Shown: positions 1 through 5,388 of the stretch, one piece after another
Layout: every line of letters starts with the position of its first letter
Numbering within the stretch: position 1 is the first letter of the stretch
From: Fusibacter_D sp033549245
GTDB lineage: Bacteria; Bacillota; Clostridia; Peptostreptococcales; Acidaminobacteraceae
DNA: 5,388 bases
Direction: 5' to 3'
Assembly: GCA_033549245.1 (NCBI GenBank)
Contig: JAWSUW010000191.1
Coordinates: 1-5,388, forward strand
Made by a program: the position numbers and the translations under genes
The notes under the pieces: generated by a model
Told to the model about the DNA's origin: nothing
Database searches by the model: none
The model's input: the letters and a program-made list of their open reading frames with translations, nothing else

Positions 1-28
1 CGAGGAAGTTAGAATTCAATTAGTAAAA

Positions 29-1147
29 ATGAAGAAGAAAATCAAAATTTATGACACAACACTTCGAGATGGCGAACAAAGCGTTGGCGTCACCATGAAT
101 GCTGATGCAAAACTCAGCATTGCGAAGGCGTTGGCTGATACCGGCGTTGATCGAATTGAAGCTGGTTTTCCAACTAGTAACGAAGAGGATAAATCAGCTA
201 TGGCAAGGATTGTGCAAGAAGTTAAAAATAGCGAGATCTGGGGTTTTGCTAGATGCAATGTCAATGACATAAAGGCTAACATCGAAATAGGAATTAAAAG
301 CATGGTCTGTGAAATAATGACGAGCCCTGAAAAAATGAAAGCATGGGATATAACTGAGGAAGTTGTTATACAGAGGATAAGAGATGCGATTAGTTATGCA
401 AAACAAGAAAATATCTATACGTCTTTCTTTGCAGTTGATGCTTCAAGGGCAAATTTGGAATTTTTAAAAAAAGTATATCAAACTGCAGTTAATGACTGTG
501 GTGCTGACGAGATAGTGGTTGTTGATACATTAGGTGTTGCATCGCCGGAGGCTATTGCTTATTTGACAAGAATTGTAAAAGACTGGGTTGATGTTCCAGT
601 AGGAATTCATTGCCATAATGATTTTGGATTATCACTGGCATGTACTATTGCGGCTATTAAAGAAGGTGCTGATTCTGCACATGTTACGGTAAATGGTCTG
701 GGTGAAAAAACTGGAAATACCGATTTAGCTGAACTTGCATTAGTATTGTATGGTTTATACGATGTAGAGACAAATATCAAGTTAGAGAAGCTTGTCGACC
801 TCAGCAAAATAGTGGAAGAAATCAGTAAGGTGCCGGTATCGCCAATGAGACCTGTTGTTGGAGATAAAGTATTTACCAGAGAAAGTGGATTAGTAATCGC
901 TCAGATGATGGCATATCCCCCTTCTATTGAAGGATATGCTCCTGAAGTGGTTGGAAGAACAAGAAAAATAGTATTGGGAAAGAAAAGCGGAAAGAAATCT
1001 ATTGAATATGCTTTGAATCAAATTGGACGAAAAGCAGATGATAATATGATAGATCTTCTGTTAGAAAAGGTAAAAGAAACCAGCATCGGAAATAAAAGAG
1101 AGGTTTCAATTGAAGAATTTGAAATTATTGCTTCTGAACTAATGTAG
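29..1147 (+). CDS. Homocitrate/2-isopropylmalate synthase-family protein (NifV-like DRE-TIM metallolyase), substrate uncertain
   Basis: Enzymes of this superfamily condense acetyl-CoA with a 2-oxo acid in the cytoplasm (homocitrate, 2-isopropylmalate or citramalate synthesis). The 372-residue protein opens with the signature DTTLRDGEQ (residues 9-17; R13 and metal ligand D14), followed by IEAGFP, then GIHCHNDFG with metal ligands H194 and H196, and NGLGEKTGN with N222 and N230. These define an intact TIM-barrel active site. The tail (about 280-372) matches the linker subdomains, and there is no leucine-sensing C-terminal domain, so the length fits NifV or short LeuA/CimA relatives rather than classical LeuA (about 500 residues). 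Oddity: the usual SGIH motif reads SGLV (286-289) and LGKHSG reads LGKKSG (316-321), so two conserved histidines are absent. The frame stays open from base 2 to the ATG, and the only purine-rich stretch (2-8) is 20 bases upstream, so the true start may lie further upstream. The stop is TAG. Family is certain; substrate is not. Confidence 0.9.
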   Translation: MKKKIKIYDTTLRDGEQSVGVTMNADAKLSIAKALADTGVDRIEAGFPTSNEEDKSAMARIVQEVKNSEIWGFARCNVNDIKANIEIGIKSMVCEIMTSPEKMKAWDITEEVVIQRIRDAISYAKQENIYTSFFAVDASRANLEFLKKVYQTAVNDCGADEIVVVDTLGVASPEAIAYLTRIVKDWVDVPVGIHCHNDFGLSLACTIAAIKEGADSAHVTVNGLGEKTGNTDLAELALVLYGLYDVETNIKLEKLVDLSKIVEEISKVPVSPMRPVVGDKVFTRESGLVIAQMMAYPPSIEGYAPEVVGRTRKIVLGKKSGKKSIEYALNQIGRKADDNMIDLLLEKVKETSIGNKREVSIEEFEIIASELM

Positions 1148-1242
1148 AGGTTAAACATCTCACTTCAAGCAACAATCATTTCCAGTTTACCATCATCAAA
1201 TACTTCGTTATGATTTGTTAGTAGAGATAACCTGGAATGATC

Positions 1243-1250
1243 AAGGAGGG
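1243..1250 (+). promoter_or_regulatory. Ribosome binding site deciding the start of the carbonic anhydrase-like gene
   Basis: AAGGAGGG lies 6 bases before the ATG at 1257. This strong Shine-Dalgarno favours that ATG over the in-frame TTG at 1215, which has no comparable site and would add 14 residues not typical of the family. Confidence 0.9.
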
Positions 1251-1256
1251 TGTCGC

Positions 1257-1805
1257 ATGATCAAATGTTATCAGGATGATCTTAAGGAAATCAACACGAA
1301 AGTTTATCTTGCGGAAGGAGCAAAAGTAATTGGCTTTGTGAAAATAGATGAGTTTTCAAGTATTTGGTTTAATTCTGTATTGCGAGGAGATATTAATCGA
1401 ATCGAAATTGGTAAGTATTGCAATATTCAAGATGGTTGTGTGGTGCATGTTGCGGATGAACATCCTACTATCGTGGGTGATTTTGTGACAGTTGGACACA
1501 ACGCAGTTCTGCATGGTTGTACCATTGAAGACCACTGTCTGATTGGGATTGGTGCAATAATACTTAATGGAGCAATCGTCGGAAAAGGCAGTATTATTTC
1601 TGCTGGAGCGGTTGTTAAAGAAGGACAACAGATACCTCCTCATTCATTGGCAGCCGGAGTTCCGGCAAAAGTAATTAAATCTTTACCGGATAAAATTGAC
1701 AGCATTCATGCTCAGGCTGTTAAATACAAGACTGTATGGACTGAATGTTATGGGATTGATCCCGATGCTGAAGGCGAAAGGTACCAAGGGGAAAAAATTA
1801 TTTAA
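1257..1805 (+). CDS. Gamma-class carbonic anhydrase-like protein (left-handed beta-helix, YrdA/PaaY/CaiE type)
   Basis: Gamma carbonic anhydrases are trimeric metalloenzymes that interconvert CO2 and bicarbonate; many bacterial YrdA/PaaY-type relatives have unproven activity. The 182-residue protein consists of imperfect hexapeptide repeats (about residues 10-150) forming a left-handed beta-helix, then a short C-terminal helix. The three zinc/iron ligands are in place: H64, H81 and H86, the last two spaced five apart as in the archaeal enzyme Cam. The conserved R43, D45, Q58 and D59 are also present. The acidic loop that holds the Cam proton shuttle is absent, as in most short homologues. The gene starts at an ATG with a strong Shine-Dalgarno, 109 bases after the synthase, with no terminator seen between, so read-through co-transcription is possible. 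Alternative acyltransferase function (CaiE-like hexapeptide family) is less likely given the three histidines. Confidence 0.9.
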   Translation: MIKCYQDDLKEINTKVYLAEGAKVIGFVKIDEFSSIWFNSVLRGDINRIEIGKYCNIQDGCVVHVADEHPTIVGDFVTVGHNAVLHGCTIEDHCLIGIGAIILNGAIVGKGSIISAGAVVKEGQQIPPHSLAAGVPAKVIKSLPDKIDSIHAQAVKYKTVWTECYGIDPDAEGERYQGEKII

Positions 1806-1941
1806 CTTAACAAGATCATTGAATTTATGTAATTGCTAAGTGAACGTTAAGTCATACCCACATATAAGGTCCTCCAAAAGAAAAGATTACTGTGAAATTG
1901 ATAGACTAAAGTGAAGATAAATTGGCATTGAGGATCCATGT

Positions 1942-2028
1942 ATGTCCGGCGAATGTGCTGATAATTGCAGCTCTGGATCTGAGCACCCAGTACAAATTAC
2001 CCAACCCGAAACAAACTTGGCTGGGTAA
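1942..2028 (+). CDS. Possible small ORF (28 codons), Cys-containing peptide, unknown
   Basis: An ATG is preceded by TGAGGA at 1929-1934, 7 bases upstream, and opens a 28-codon frame ending in TAA. The peptide begins MSGECADNCSSGSEHP and has cysteines at positions 5 and 9. Its start loosely resembles the Cys-rich N-terminal tail of Mrp/NBP35-type iron-sulfur carrier ATPases, so it could be a decayed gene start, a small peptide, or chance. The stop codon falls inside the right arm of an inverted repeat (1996-2029). Nothing downstream in this frame continues an Mrp-like protein. The ribosome binding site is the main support. Confidence 0.25.
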   Translation: MSGECADNCSSGSEHPVQITQPETNLAG

Positions 2029-2029
2029 T
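1996..2029. repeat. Inverted repeat, 8-bp arms, in the carbonic anhydrase-usp intergenic region
   Basis: ATTACCCA (1996-2003) and TGGGTAAT (2022-2029) are perfect inverted copies around an 18-base spacer; an alternative inner pairing is CCAA (2001-2004) with TTGG (2017-2020). No T-run follows the right arm, so it is not an obvious intrinsic terminator. It could be an RNA hairpin or a protein-binding site; it overlaps the end of the possible small ORF. Confidence 0.5.
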
Positions 2030-2079
2030 GGGATGCAATACGGGAATGCAGCAAACCAGAGTGATTATCTTTGTGGTCA

Positions 2080-2112
2080 AAAAGTATCATAGTTCAAAAG
2101 TATCATAGTTCA
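2080..2112. repeat. Tandem direct repeat, two copies of a 16-bp unit, just upstream of the usp ribosome binding site
   Basis: AAAAGTATCATAGTTC occurs twice head to tail (2080-2095 and 2096-2111) without a mismatch, and base 2112 continues the period. It ends 3 bases before the Shine-Dalgarno of the stress-protein gene, so it lies in the leader or the promoter-proximal region. It may be a slippage duplication or a pair of operator-like half sites. Confidence 0.85.
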
Positions 2113-2114
2113 TT

Positions 2115-2122
2115 GGAAGGAG
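2115..2122 (+). promoter_or_regulatory. Ribosome binding site of the universal stress protein gene
   Basis: GGAAGGAG stands 7 bases before the ATG at 2130 and fixes that start. Confidence 0.9.
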
Positions 2123-2129
2123 TTTTGTT

Positions 2130-2579
2130 ATGAAAATTCTTGTATGTGTTGACGGATCCGCTCAAAGCATGAAAGCAGTTGTCAAAGCCGTGGAAATTGC
2201 CTCTGGCTGCCAGATTAATGAAGTGACATTAATCAACGTGTTTGAAAAATATCCATTTCCTATATTTAAAGATGATGGTGGGCACCAAATTGAGGATAAG
2301 ATGAAGGAACACAATCTTCTAAATGAACAAATGGTGAATCAGAATAAAAAATACCTTGAGCATGCCGCTATGCGTTTTAGGGAGAAAGGGATCGAACCAG
2401 ATCTGATTATGAAAGAAGGACATCCTGCCCATACCATCTCCGAGGTAGCGAAGGGAGGCAGTTTCGACATGATTATTATGGGCAGTCGGGGACGGGGCAA
2501 CCTGAGGAGCCTGTTACTGGGAAGTGTCAGTAATGCCGTTATCCAACAAACCAATACAAGTGTACTTGTGGTCAAATAA
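2130..2579 (+). CDS. Universal stress protein, UspA family, ATP-binding type
   Basis: Single-domain Usp proteins are small cytoplasmic dimers, often nucleotide-binding, produced under starvation or other stress; the exact role here is unknown. The 149-residue protein starts with the beta-strand and loop KILVCVDGS (D8 contacts adenine in ATP-binding members). It ends with the complete nucleotide motif G-x2-G-x9-G-[S/T] at G118, G121, G131 and S132, followed by the terminal strand TSVLVVK. This places it in the ATP-binding MJ0577-like group rather than the non-binding E. coli UspA group. Length is normal for a one-domain Usp. The gene has its own strong Shine-Dalgarno, a 16-bp tandem repeat just upstream and a terminator downstream, consistent with a transcription unit ending here. 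No recognisable promoter could be assigned in the 324-base upstream gap. Confidence 0.95.
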   Translation: MKILVCVDGSAQSMKAVVKAVEIASGCQINEVTLINVFEKYPFPIFKDDGGHQIEDKMKEHNLLNEQMVNQNKKYLEHAAMRFREKGIEPDLIMKEGHPAHTISEVAKGGSFDMIIMGSRGRGNLRSLLLGSVSNAVIQQTNTSVLVVK

Positions 2580-2644
2580 GACGAAAAAAAATCTTACGAT
2601 TAATTGAGAACTGTCTTCTAAGAACTATCTTCCTTTTTGTAATG

Positions 2645-2685
2645 AGCCACTAATCCGATGAACAGATCAGAGTGGCTTTATTTTG
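2645..2685 (+). terminator. Intrinsic terminator after the universal stress protein gene
   Basis: AGCCACT (2645-2651) pairs perfectly with AGTGGCT (2671-2677), and the right arm runs directly into a T-rich tract (TTTATTTT). The loop is long (19 bases) but can form a small inner pairing (ATC 2653-2655 with GAT 2665-2667). The position, 65 bases after the usp stop, fits the end of that transcript. Confidence 0.75.
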
Positions 2686-2740
2686 TCTCATGATAGCTTT
2701 TTTAGAAAAGAATACCCCAAAATGCAGGGCGTGGATGGTG

Positions 2741-2975
2741 GCTTGGACAGTCAACTGATCACAGTTCGGCGCGACACATTTAGAAGTACTCTGACCACAG
2801 TAGTTTCAGTGTTACACTGGCTTTTGTCATTTTTTGAAACCAGGCTGAATAGTTTGGCTTACATCGCTTGGACACTGCCTGTAAATGATACTCTGAAAGT
2901 GAAACAAAAACAGCTCTGTGGTTCAAAAACAAAGCATCACGTTGTTCACTTTCAAGTTGACATTCGGACACTGCC
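2741..2975. repeat. Repeat-rich non-coding stretch, possible decayed IS end (IS21-like, tentative)
   Basis: The gap from about 2690 to 3104 has no credible gene. It holds GCTTGGACA twice (2741-2749, 2866-2874) and GGACACTGCC twice (2870-2879, 2966-2975). It also holds a perfect 10-bp inverted pair, TGAAAGTGAA (2894-2903) with TTCACTTTCA (2945-2954), and a 13-base palindrome at 2807-2819. On the minus strand the block reads GGCAGTGTCC followed by a CAACTTGAAAGTGAAC-type string, a style I associate with the multiple terminal repeats of IS21-family elements. No istA or istB coding remnant is visible. The repeats are seen directly; the IS21 assignment is inference and could be wrong. Confidence 0.35.
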
Positions 2976-3086
2976 ATTCTTTAGAGGATAAAACAAGTCC
3001 CGGATATGAACGCCGGATAAATGGTCAGGCAACAGCAATAAAATCCATACGGTCATATTGAAACAAAAAACTCATTCATTATCATG

Positions 3087-3095
3087 AAAAGGTAG
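3087..3095 (+). promoter_or_regulatory. Ribosome binding site of the MFS transporter gene
   Basis: AAAAGGTAGG-type purine stretch 9 bases before the ATG at 3105; weaker than the other sites in the window but the only one near, and the ATG gives a normal family N-terminus. Confidence 0.65.
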
Positions 3096-3104
3096 GTCCT
3101 ATAG

Positions 3105-4388
3105 ATGAGAGTTCATTACGGATGGAAGATAGTTCTTGGTGGAGTCTTGATTATGTCATTTTCTACGCCTCTTATTATGAGTTTAAACAGTCTGTATGTG
3201 TTACCTATAACAAAAGATATGAACCTCACTCGGAGTGCGTATATCATGACAAGTACGATTATTTCTGTTACAGCAATCTTTGCTACACCTGTTCTCGGCA
3301 AAAGAATTACATCTAAAAACTTAAAATTAATGCAAACTCATGCTACTTTAATAATGGCGATGGCTTATGCTTCTTACGGGCTTGCAAAAAATGTTATACA
3401 TTTGTATTTAGCATCTTTTCTGATTGGGACAACTTTTATGATAGCAGGACTGATACCTATCTCAATTGTTATTAGCAACTGGTTTGTTAAAAAAAGAGGA
3501 TTCGCAATGAGTATAGTAGTTTCAGGAATAAGTGTAGGCGGGTTTCTTCTTAGTCCTTTAATAACTTATTTGATTCTCCATGTCGGTTGGCGCATGTCAA
3601 GATTTTATGTCGCTGTGCTATTTGTTGCAATAGTATTGCCTGTGATCTGGAAACTAATTAAATGCAACCCTGAAGAGAAAGGCTTGAAACCATATGGCGC
3701 AGATGAAGATTCTAATGAGAATTATAGTGGGCTAAATGCACCATCAATTCGGAAAAAATATGAAGTAGTTGATCTTTCATTGAAACAATCACAAACGCGA
3801 TCTTTTTTCTACTTATTTATGTTTGGTATATTGTCTACTGGCATTATATGCGGAGCTGGGTTGCAACATTTTAATCCATATGTCAGTGACATACATGGTT
3901 CAATCTTTGCTGGAACGATTGTATCAGTATATGCATTCTCTGGAATATTTGGGAAAGTAATTCTAGGGTGGATAAATGATAGATTTGGCAGCAATCAAAG
4001 TATGATGTTTGGAGGAGTAATTTTAAGTACTTCATTTCTTCTTATTAGCCTGTATGGTCACAAAAAAGAGTTACTTCTAATGGCAGCAGTATTATTTGGG
4101 TTTGGTGTATCAATTGGATCGGTGAATGTCAATTTATTGCCGTTTTCTGTTTTTGGAACTACTTATTATGGAGAGGTACTGAGTTTATCGAAAGGTATTC
4201 AACAGTTTGGAATGGCCCTCGGTCCATTGATTCTAGCATTTTTTTATGATTCAACTGGATCCTATAAAATAGCGTGGTTAATCTGTTCATTGATAGCATT
4301 AATTACTATTTTAGTCATTTTTATTAGCGATTGTATTTCAAGGGAAATTCGTCGTGAAATGGCATTAGAAATTTTCAAATCAATCTAG
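3105..4388 (+). CDS. MFS transporter, oxalate/formate antiporter or monocarboxylate-transporter type
   Basis: A 427-residue inner-membrane protein with about 12 hydrophobic segments in two halves of six, split by a charged cytoplasmic loop (about residues 182-232). It starts with HYGWKIVLGG, the N-terminal pattern of the OFA/MCT branch of the major facilitator superfamily. NWFVKKRGFAMS (N125 onward, R131-G132) matches the conserved W-F-x-x-x-R-G-x-A element between helices 4 and 5. The MFS loop motif is clear in the second half (GKVILGWINDRFG, 283-295) but degenerate in the first half. Relatives move small mono- or dicarboxylates such as oxalate, formate, lactate or pyruvate, by antiport or proton symport; the substrate here cannot be read from sequence. 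It sits alone, between IS-like debris upstream and a convergent IS1595 transposase downstream. The stop is TAG; no convincing terminator follows. Confidence 0.9.
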   Translation: MRVHYGWKIVLGGVLIMSFSTPLIMSLNSLYVLPITKDMNLTRSAYIMTSTIISVTAIFATPVLGKRITSKNLKLMQTHATLIMAMAYASYGLAKNVIHLYLASFLIGTTFMIAGLIPISIVISNWFVKKRGFAMSIVVSGISVGGFLLSPLITYLILHVGWRMSRFYVAVLFVAIVLPVIWKLIKCNPEEKGLKPYGADEDSNENYSGLNAPSIRKKYEVVDLSLKQSQTRSFFYLFMFGILSTGIICGAGLQHFNPYVSDIHGSIFAGTIVSVYAFSGIFGKVILGWINDRFGSNQSMMFGGVILSTSFLLISLYGHKKELLLMAAVLFGFGVSIGSVNVNLLPFSVFGTTYYGEVLSLSKGIQQFGMALGPLILAFFYDSTGSYKIAWLICSLIALITILVIFISDCISREIRREMALEIFKSI

Positions 4389-4465
4389 GATAAATAGATC
4401 CTTAATCCATGAATGGAAACCGCCACATAATAAACGCACTAATATGAAATTAATTATTGTGACTA

Positions 4466-5371
4466 TCAAATTAGCTCAGAATAAGTAACTGTTCTGCTTG
4501 CCAGACAACAATGGATCAAACGATTAAACAACTCTCCTTTAAAAGACCTTCTGCTGAACCTGTAGCAGAACTCATCCAGATATGACTGCAAATGCTTTTT
4601 GCTCAGACCATGATAGGTGCCCATGATGAAAGCTTTTAAGTTAGAAACAACGATGTGGAGCCACTTTAGATGGTCAGGATTACGATCCGGGGCAAAGACC
4701 TGTGGACTATGCTCATAATCAGCTGATAACGCATTATACGAACGATAGGCATCACTCACAACAGTCGATAGGTCATTGAGATGTTGTTTCGCAAACTCAG
4801 TCAGGGTTGATCCTTTCAGGTTTGGTACTACTTTCATCTTCAAGAATGCGGGATATCCCTTATCGTTCAATGACAGTCCAATCACCACTTTGGTCTTGTC
4901 TGTGCCCCGCCCGCGCTTACTGCCCGCAGTCGGGGCTCCGAAAAAAGAATCATCCATCTCCACCACACCACCCAATTGGTAATGGGCATCTTGCTAAGCC
5001 ATGGCATTGCGGATCTTATGAAGCATTAACCATGCAGTAGGATAAGAGACATCCAGTTGATTGGCAAGTAGCTGTGCAGACACACCTCGTTTGTCATGGG
5101 AGGCCAGGAAGATGGCCCAGAACCATTTGCGTAAATCCGTTCTGGTTTTTTCAAACACAGTCCCCACAAGCACTGTTGTTTGGTGCCGGCATTCGCAGCA
5201 CTCATACAGGGGGAGTTTTCTGGTGCTGATCTGATAAGCTCTGGCATGACTGCATTTTGGACACTGAAAACCATTGGGCCATTTCATCTTATAAAGGTGG
5301 TCGTGACAGGCTTCCTCAGCGTTGAATTGGTTCTGAAATTCAAACAGTGTTGTTGGTATCTTTTTTGCCAT
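4466..5371 (-). pseudogene. IS1595-family (ISXO2-like) transposase interrupted by one in-frame TAG codon
   Basis: Reading leftward from the ATG at 5371 (GGAGG at 5381-5385, 9 bases before it), one frame of 302 codons runs to the TGA at 4466-4468, broken only by TAG at codon 126 (4994-4996). The N-terminal part has a zinc ribbon with C37, C40, C58 and C61, then a helix-turn-helix-like segment (about 90-120). After the TAG, sequence resumes without loss: QDAHYQL, then EMDDSFFGAP (catalytic D140/D141), VVSDAYRSY (D207), SNLKAF (N244), GTYHG and YLDEFCYRFSRR (E267), the ISXO2-like DDE/N nuclease. About 300 residues is normal for the family. There is no frameshift, so a single substitution (for example from CAG or GAG) explains the break. 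It may be a recently inactivated transposase, or be read through at UAG. Base composition is visibly more GC-rich than the flanking genes, consistent with acquired DNA. Confidence 0.9.
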
Positions 5372-5380
5372 TGGAATAGA

Positions 5381-5385
5381 CCTCC
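5381..5385 (-). promoter_or_regulatory. Ribosome binding site of the transposase gene
   Basis: GGAGG on the minus strand, 9 bases before the ATG ending at 5371, fixes the start of the transposase reading frame. Confidence 0.85.
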
Positions 5386-5388
5386 AAT

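Larger units (their letters stand above)
4466..5388 (-). mobile_element. IS1595-family insertion sequence, partial (runs off the right edge)
   Basis: The transposase identifies the element. Its upstream end lies beyond base 5388, so the terminal inverted repeats and target duplication cannot be paired within this window. The downstream end should fall in 4389-4465, between the MFS stop and the transposase stop, but I could not fix the base. The start given here is the end of the coding region, not the element boundary. Confidence 0.75.

Noticed and set aside
1805..1852. ACTTAAC/GTTAAGT inverted repeat after the carbonic anhydrase-like gene, considered as a terminator
   Set aside because: AT-rich 7-bp arms with a 34-base loop and no T-run; stability would be poor.
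1887..2090. Minus-strand open frame of 67 codons in the intergenic region before usp
   Set aside because: No ribosome binding site or recognisable motif; composition looks like chance.
2780..2977. Open frame of 65 codons on the minus strand in the same gap
   Set aside because: No Shine-Dalgarno before its ATG, no recognisable domain, and it reads across the short direct and inverted repeats, as spurious frames over IS ends do.
2683..2991. Open frame of 102 codons on the plus strand in the usp-MFS gap
   Set aside because: It would start at a TTG inside the terminator T-tract without a ribosome binding site, has no recognisable domain, and runs through the repeat block.
3058..3085. Promoter-like TTGAAA - 16 bases - TATCAT before the MFS gene
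   Set aside because: The expected transcription start (about 3092) would fall inside the ribosome binding site at 3087-3095, leaving it incomplete in the mRNA.
4387..4417. Small hairpins (AGGAT/ATCCT and TCCAT/ATGGA) after the MFS stop, considered as a terminator
   Set aside because: Arms of 5 bp that are AT-rich and have no T-tract; too weak to call.
4477..4496. Hairpin CAGAA/TTCTG at the end of the transposase
   Set aside because: Only 5-bp arms, it lies within the coding region, and there is no T-run on the minus strand.
4973..4975. TTG as an independent start for a separate downstream transposase gene
   Set aside because: It is in the same frame as the upstream half, has no ribosome binding site, and homology-like sequence extends upstream to the TAG, so this is one interrupted gene, not two.

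Overview
The window looks like chromosomal DNA of a low-to-moderate GC bacterium, most likely an anaerobic member of the Bacillota (Clostridia or Negativicutes type). The reasons are AT-rich codon use, strong purine-rich Shine-Dalgarno sites a few bases before the starts, and the gene families present. This taxonomic call is inference; no rRNA or marker gene is in the window.

Layout. (1) 29-1147 (+): a DRE-TIM metallolyase of the homocitrate / 2-isopropylmalate / citramalate synthase superfamily, NifV-sized, with an intact metal site but without the histidines usually seen in its C-terminal accessory motifs. (2) 1257-1805 (+): a gamma-class carbonic anhydrase-like left-handed beta-helix protein with all three metal-ligand histidines. 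(3) 1806-2129: an intergenic stretch with a possible 28-codon Cys-containing small ORF, a long-loop inverted repeat and a 16-bp tandem duplication just before the next ribosome binding site. (4) 2130-2579 (+): a single-domain universal stress protein with a complete ATP-binding motif, followed by a hairpin-plus-T-tract terminator at 2645-2685. (5) 2690-3104: about 400 bases without a credible gene, carrying short direct and inverted repeats that resemble a decayed insertion-sequence end (IS21-like, tentative). (6) 3105-4388 (+): a 12-helix MFS transporter of the oxalate/formate-antiporter / monocarboxylate-transporter type. (7) 4466-5371 (-): an IS1595-family (ISXO2-like) transposase, full length and in one frame except for a single internal TAG codon; the element runs off the right edge.

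How the genes may work together: a carboxylic-acid-forming aldol-type synthase, a bicarbonate/CO2-handling enzyme homologue and a carboxylate-type exporter or importer would fit a small organic-acid metabolism neighbourhood. However, the genes are separated by 109-525 bases, a terminator follows the stress gene, and IS debris lies before the transporter, so they are probably separate transcription units and the link is weak. No clear new system is visible. The most useful leads are the amber-interrupted transposase, the atypical synthase, and the small ORF and tandem repeat upstream of the stress gene.
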